Assembly: GCF_029433095.1 (NCBI RefSeq)
Contig: NZ_JARNTX010000001.1
Location: 248,001 to 312,000 of the forward strand
Direction of reading: 5' to 3'
DNA length: 64,000 nucleotides
From: Hymenobacter sp. YC55
GTDB taxonomy: Bacteria > Bacteroidota > Bacteroidia > Cytophagales > Hymenobacteraceae
The number at the start of each line of letters is the position of its first letter. The stretch's first letter is position 1. A model generated the notes under the pieces. It was given only the letters and a program-made list of their open reading frames with translations. It was not told where the DNA came from and searched no databases. Both the position numbers and the translations under genes were made by a program. Of the stretch, positions 60,236-64,000 are shown piece after piece.

Positions 60236-60421
60236 ATGACCATTTCTCATCGCGCTGCCGACGCGTCGGCTGCCTCCCTCGAAGCTCCAAAACCTACCAA
60301 AGTGGCCCGTATGGCCTGTTGCTGCAAGCTTTCGGACTTGTTGCCGATAGTGCAGCAGCTTCACCGCGAAGCGGCCCATGCCAACGCCACTCAAACCAGA
60401 CAACAGTCGGAGGCGGCCTGA
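60236..60421 (+). CDS. Small CCC-containing hypothetical protein
   Basis: ATG 60236 gives 61 residues. The N-terminal half is Ala/Ser-rich and low in hydrophobics; the middle carries VARMACCCKLSDLLPIVQQL, with three adjacent cysteines before a short amphipathic helix, and the end is Ala/Gln-rich. A TTTTTGG / TACATTG pair (60152 and 60180) could be a promoter. It has no match I can name. It could be a real small protein, for example a metal-binding or redox peptide, or a modified-peptide precursor, as it directly follows a radical SAM gene; that link is speculative. Confidence 0.4.
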   Translation: MTISHRAADASAASLEAPKPTKVARMACCCKLSDLLPIVQQLHREAAHANATQTRQQSEAA

Positions 60422-60472
60422 GCAGTCTAGCTCGACCATAACCCTGTGTCTGGTTGTGAGGTACGTCGTAGC

Positions 60473-61360
60473 ATGGCTTTCGAAATCGAGCATCACTACG
60501 TCCGTACCAACGGCATCACGCTGCACGTAGCGCAGTGCGGCCCCGTCGAAGGGCCCTTGGTTGTTTTGCTGCATGGCTTTCCGGAATTCTGGTACAGCTG
60601 GCGCAAGCAGATTCCGGTGCTGGCGGAAGCTGGCTACCGCGTATGGGCACCCGATCAGCGCGGCTACAACCTCAGCGACAAGCCCAAGGGTGTGTCTAAC
60701 TATCAGATAGACAAGCTCGGCGCCGATATTATTGGCTTGCTGGATGCAGCGGGGCAAGCCAAAGCCATTATCATCGGCCATGACTGGGGGGCAGCAGTGG
60801 CGTGGTGGTTAGCGGGTCGTTACCCAGCTCGGGTGGCGCAGGTTGCTATCCTGAACGTGCCGCATCCGGCGGTGCTGTTTCGCGCCTTAAGCAAAGCGCC
60901 ACTTCAATTGGTGAAAAGCTGGTACATCTTCTTTTTCCAGTTGCCGCTGCTGCCCGAAAAGCTGTTTCGGCGCAAGGAGTACCGGTTTGGGCGCGACTCG
61001 TTGCGGGGCACTAGTCGCCCCGATACGTTTTCTTCCTACGACCTACAGCAGTACGTGCGGGCCTGGGCTCAGCCCGGGGCCCTCACGGCCATGATCAACT
61101 GGTACCGGGCATCGTTTCGTACGTCTCGCCGAGGCAGGGTGGGGCGTATCACGGTGCCCGTACGGTTGCTATGGGGGCAGCAGGACGCTTTTCTGGAACC
61201 CGTATTGGCGCGTTTGAGCCTGAAAATGTGCGACAAGGGCGAGCTAACGTATTTCAAGGAAGCAACGCATTGGCTTCATCAGGAAGAGCCGAAAGCCGTA
61301 AACAAGTTGCTGCTGGAATTCTTACAAGGAAAAGGACAGCCGCAGGTACAGAAAGTATAG
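60473..61360 (+). CDS. Epoxide-hydrolase-like alpha/beta hydrolase
   Basis: ATG 60473 gives 295 residues. VVLLHGFPEFWYSWRKQIPVLAEAGYRVWAPDQRGYNLSDKP is the typical start; the oxyanion motif HGFPEFWYSW and APDQRGYNLSDKP are the two fingerprints. The nucleophile is Asp in IIGHDWGAAVAWWLAG, which marks epoxide hydrolases rather than esterases. LLWGQQDAFLE contains the likely acid and FKEATHWLHQEEPKAVN the catalytic His. The cap region (about 145-215) carries the Tyr residues expected to activate the epoxide. The substrate is unknown. The gene sits inside what is usually a two-gene radical SAM and partner arrangement. Confidence 0.88.
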   Translation: MAFEIEHHYVRTNGITLHVAQCGPVEGPLVVLLHGFPEFWYSWRKQIPVLAEAGYRVWAPDQRGYNLSDKPKGVSNYQIDKLGADIIGLLDAAGQAKAIIIGHDWGAAVAWWLAGRYPARVAQVAILNVPHPAVLFRALSKAPLQLVKSWYIFFFQLPLLPEKLFRRKEYRFGRDSLRGTSRPDTFSSYDLQQYVRAWAQPGALTAMINWYRASFRTSRRGRVGRITVPVRLLWGQQDAFLEPVLARLSLKMCDKGELTYFKEATHWLHQEEPKAVNKLLLEFLQGKGQPQVQKV

Positions 61361-61454
61361 TGCCCTTTTCCTCAAAGGAAAAAGAGTAGAGGGGCTTGGC
61401 AATTGGCCTTTTCTTGTTAGCAAGCGTACAGTATTCCGAACCTATTTCCCTTTA

Positions 61455-62366
61455 ATGAGCCGTTCTCTTACGCCGTACAACCGCCCCAAAGTGAAGGTTG
61501 CCGCTGAGGCAGCGGCACCGCGTCCTGCGGTGCCTGCCTTGACCAATGCGCCGCTAGACTATGCGTATGACGGTTCGTTTGAGGGATTGTTAACGGTGCT
61601 GTTTGCTATTTATGACCGGAAAGCGGCCCCGAATAGCATTCAGCCACTAGGCGAGGTACAAGGTGGATTGTTCGCGCAACCCGTTCAGATTGATACCGAC
61701 GAAGCCACGGCCACCCGGGTGTGGGAAGGCCTCCTGCGCCACATCGACAAAGAGGCGCGCACCCGACTCTACCACGTCTTTCTGAGTGAGCAGCCGGACC
61801 GGGAGCTACTCATCTTCCGCTATGCCGATCTGGCCATACGCTCGGCTCGCGACATTTCGGAAAACTACGCCGATGACAATGTTCGGCGGGTGGCGCATAT
61901 CGCGCAGCAAATGTATCGGGAGAAGCACCGCATGGAAGCATTCGTGCGCTTCGAGAAAACCAGTGATAATCTCTTCCACGCCACCATCGACCCGGATTTT
62001 GACGTGTTGCCGCTTATTGCGCCGCACTTCACCAAGCGCTACGCCGACCAGCGCTGGCTGATCTTCGATAAGCGTCGTCGCTATGGTCTCTACTACGACC
62101 TTCAGCGTACCGATGTCGTGCAGTTTGAAACCACTGCCCCGCAGCGCAACACCGATATATCGGCTACCGTGCTCGACGAGCGTGAGCCGTTGTTCAAGCT
62201 GCTCTGGCAATCGTATTTCGACCACGTCAACATTCCGGAGCGCAAGAACATGAAGTTGCACCGCCGCCACATTCCGTTGCGCTACTGGCGCTACCTCAGC
62301 GAAAAGCAACCGCGGGAGCAGCGTTTCCAGCCCATCAAAAACAAAAGGCCACCGGGTCAAGGGTAA
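61455..62366 (+). CDS. Putative DNA metabolism protein (TIGR03915 type), partner of the radical SAM protein
   Basis: A 303-residue protein. After a disordered, Ala/Pro-rich start, LDYAYDGSFEGLLTVLFAIYDRK opens the conserved domain. The next blocks are RLYHVFLSEQPDRELLIFRYA, YREKHRMEAFVRFEKT, DPDFDVLPLIAPHFTKRYADQ and NIPERKNMKLHRRHIPLRYW, the last with a basic RNMKLHxRHxPxRYW end. These are the hallmarks of the TIGR03915 family, which is nearly always paired with TIGR03916 radical SAM proteins. A role in DNA damage handling is proposed from that pairing only. A hairpin terminator overlaps its stop. Confidence 0.85.
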   Translation: MSRSLTPYNRPKVKVAAEAAAPRPAVPALTNAPLDYAYDGSFEGLLTVLFAIYDRKAAPNSIQPLGEVQGGLFAQPVQIDTDEATATRVWEGLLRHIDKEARTRLYHVFLSEQPDRELLIFRYADLAIRSARDISENYADDNVRRVAHIAQQMYREKHRMEAFVRFEKTSDNLFHATIDPDFDVLPLIAPHFTKRYADQRWLIFDKRRRYGLYYDLQRTDVVQFETTAPQRNTDISATVLDEREPLFKLLWQSYFDHVNIPERKNMKLHRRHIPLRYWRYLSEKQPREQRFQPIKNKRPPGQG

Positions 62367-62390
62367 GCCGTTCTGCTAGCAGAACGGCTT
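62365..62390 (+). terminator. Terminator of the TIGR03915-type gene
   Basis: A perfect 26-bp palindrome (62365-62390), beginning AAGCCGTTCTG, followed by TTTTATTT. It overlaps the last bases of the stop codon. Confidence 0.88.
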
Positions 62391-62671
62391 TTTTATTTCG
62401 TCGCCTGCCCCATTATAGCCAGCGGTTACGGCACTTAGCCCGTATTATTCCGGGCGCAGAGGTGCAACGTGGCTAGGCTCGCCTTGTCATTGCATGTAGG
62501 TACTGCGGTGTTCAAGGCGCCGGTTGAACGACACTGTTGCTTTGCGGCACCTGTTCAGTCAATTCGCTTTTGTGGAAGAATTACTTTAATGCGGATTTAT
62601 TTTCTGGTTGGAAATAGTTTTTCGCTGGTCTGATTCGAGAAGATTTGATAGCCTATTAAGCTCGTTTACTG
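62391..62671. other. Intergenic region before the RND gene
   Basis: AT-richer than its flanks, with TTTTG words near 62570, but no promoter pair with good spacing could be fixed. No coding frame or RNA gene is supported. Confidence 0.35.
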
Positions 62672-64000
62672 ATGTGGATTGTACGGTTGGCGCTGTCGCG
62701 TCCTTACACGTTCGTGGTCATGGCCCTGCTGATTTTGCTGAGCGGCATCATGACCATTCGCACGATGGCGGTGGATATTTTCCCGGAAGTGAATATTCCC
62801 GTGGTAGGGGTGGTCTGGACGTACTCGGGCATGAGCCCCGAGGAAATGAACAAGCGCATTCTGATGGTAAATCAGCGCGCCTACACCACCACCGTCAGCA
62901 ACATCGAGCACATGGAGTCTCAGGCCCTAAAAGGTGTAGGCATCATCAAAGTGTTCTTCCAACCAGGCTCCGACCCAGCGGCGGGGGTGGCCCAGCTTAC
63001 GGCCATTTCGCAAACCATCTTGCGGACCATGCCGCCTGGTATTACGCCGCCTAATATTATCCGGTATTCGGCCTCCAACGTACCCATTGCTCAGGCCAGC
63101 CTTTCGTCGGAAACCCTTGGTGAGTCCGACCTATACGATGCCAACAACGCCTTCATCCGGCCGGGATTAGCCATTGTGAAAGGCGCTTCGTTGCTGCTGC
63201 CCAACGGCGGCAAGCCCAAGCAGATTATGGTGGACCTGGATCCTGGTGCATTGGCTGGTAAAGGCTTGTCGGCCAACGACGTGGTAGCGGCCATTACCAG
63301 CCAGAATATCATTCTGCCCGCCGGCTCTGCCAAAATCGGCAACCGCGAATACGATGTGCGCCTCAACAGCAGCCCCGAGGCCATTGCTACCCTCAACGAC
63401 TTGCCTATCAAAGAAGCGAATGGCGCCACGGTGTATGTGCGCGACGTAGCTTTTGTGCACGAAGGCGCGGCCGTGCAGCAAAACATTGTGCGGCAAAACG
63501 GCCGGCGCACGGCCTTCGTGCCTATCCTCAAGAGCGGCGGAGCCAGCACGCTCGACGTAATTGAGGGCATCAAAAAAGCCTTGCCCAACGTGCTAGCCAA
63601 CGCCCCACAAGGTCTTGACTTGAAGCTGCTGTTCGACCAGTCGTTTTTCGTGCGAGCCAGCATCAAAGGCGTTATCATCGAGGCTTGCATTGCGGCGGCC
63701 CTTACCGGCCTGATGATACTGCTGTTCCTCGGGTCGTGGCGCTCCACGCTCATCATTGCCCTGAGTATTCCGCTGTCCATCCTGGTCAGTATTGTGGTGA
63801 TGAAGCTGCTCGGCCAGACGCTCAACATCATGACGCTAAGCGGCCTGTCGCTAGCGGTGGGGATACTGGTGGATGATGCCACGGTGGAAATTGAGAATAT
63901 CCACCGCAACATGGCCATGAAGAAGGGCCTGAAACGCTCGATTCTGGACGGGGCGCAGCAGATTGCCACGCCCGCCTTGGTGGCCACGCTGGCCATTTGC
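62672..64000 (+). CDS. RND efflux transporter permease subunit (partial, runs off the window)
   Basis: The frame is open from ATG 62672 to the edge (443 codons). MWIVRLALSRPYTFVVMALLILLSG, quoted in part as RLALSRPYTFVVMALLILLS, is the first membrane helix. VDIFPEVNIPVVGVVWTYSGMSPEEM opens the porter domain. QIMVDLDPGALAGKGLSANDV, NIILPAGSAKIG and the later VRASIKGVIIEACIAAALTG and IIALSIPLSILVSIVVMKLLGQTLNIMTLSGLSLAVGILVDDATVEIENIH (quoted as SGLSLAVGILVDDATVE) are family-typical; the last supplies the proton-relay Asp pair. It exports drugs or metals in a tripartite pump. No adaptor gene precedes it. Confidence 0.92.
   Translation, partial: MWIVRLALSRPYTFVVMALLILLSGIMTIRTMAVDIFPEVNIPVVGVVWTYSGMSPEEMNKRILMVNQRAYTTTVSNIEHMESQALKGVGIIKVFFQPGSDPAAGVAQLTAISQTILRTMPPGITPPNIIRYSASNVPIAQASLSSETLGESDLYDANNAFIRPGLAIVKGASLLLPNGGKPKQIMVDLDPGALAGKGLSANDVVAAITSQNIILPAGSAKIGNREYDVRLNSSPEAIATLNDLPIKEANGATVYVRDVAFVHEGAAVQQNIVRQNGRRTAFVPILKSGGASTLDVIEGIKKALPNVLANAPQGLDLKLLFDQSFFVRASIKGVIIEACIAAALTGLMILLFLGSWRSTLIIALSIPLSILVSIVVMKLLGQTLNIMTLSGLSLAVGILVDDATVEIENIHRNMAMKKGLKRSILDGAQQIATPALVATLAIC

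Noticed and set aside
60092..60781. 229-codon frame on the minus strand
   Set aside because: Overlaps the CCC-containing ORF and the epoxide-hydrolase-like gene on the other strand; its sequence resembles no family.

Overview
The window looks like chromosomal DNA of a Hymenobacter-like member of the Bacteroidota (Cytophagales). The supporting signs are a fairly high GC content, gene starts without Shine-Dalgarno sequences, promoter boxes of the TAnnTTTG type, a type IX secretion (T9SS) sorting-domain remnant, a TonB receptor paired with a DUF4249 lipoprotein, many lipoproteins and beta-barrels, and close matches to Bacteroidota housekeeping families. No insertion sequence, prophage, CRISPR array, rRNA or tRNA was seen. 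Both ends cut genes: pheT at the left and an RND efflux permease at the right.

Layout. 1-3.1 kb: pheT end, a small S1-domain gene, a coiled-coil gene, zapA, a candidate 6S RNA and rny. 3.2-8.4 kb: three related lipoproteins interleaved with another lipoprotein, a GNAT acetyltransferase and a mercuric-reductase-like flavoprotein. 8.4-13.1 kb: sucD, a cystathionine beta-synthase-type enzyme, a lone receiver protein and adenine deaminase. 13.1-15.7 kb: a small accessory patch with a 52-residue lipoprotein starting at GTG, a secreted protein next to a broken paralogue, and two tandem paralogues that run into cmk. 15.7-20.6 kb: cmk, ispH, DUF502, a hydrolase, DoxX, a macrodomain protein and a 2TM protein. 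20.7-26.7 kb: a sugar-dehydrogenase-like protein, the rimB/rimK/aspartoacylase-type group and an S9 peptidase. 26.9-35.7 kb: an OmpH/Skp protein, a five-PAS hybrid kinase, the TonB receptor with DUF4249, and a Gly/Tyr/Arg-rich lipoprotein. 35.8-39.7 kb: a periplasmic aldehyde oxidoreductase operon of paoABC type. 40-43 kb: the orphan T9SS tail, an outer-membrane protein, a nucleoside-diphosphate-sugar-epimerase-like protein and an HD hydrolase.

43-55 kb is the signalling region. A membrane histidine kinase is followed by a receiver protein and a receiver-adenylate cyclase whose genes overlap by 4 bp. nagA and a transporter-HEAT-cyclic-nucleotide-binding fusion follow, so a cAMP-making protein and a likely cAMP-binding protein are encoded about 1.3 kb apart. 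Further on lie a CvfB-type RNA-binding protein, an M20 hydrolase and a 7TM-DISM histidine kinase. The core of this second kinase is almost identical in DNA sequence to the core of the first. 55-64 kb: class II aldolase, a REP-like palindromic repeat block, an Omp85-type protein, a radical-SAM DNA-repair-type protein (TIGR03916-like) and its usual partner (TIGR03915-like), here separated by a small CCC-containing ORF and an epoxide-hydrolase-like gene, and the RND permease.

All family assignments come from reading motifs by eye; no database search was run. Most genes were given the first ATG that fits the family or a signal peptide, rather than the longest possible frame.
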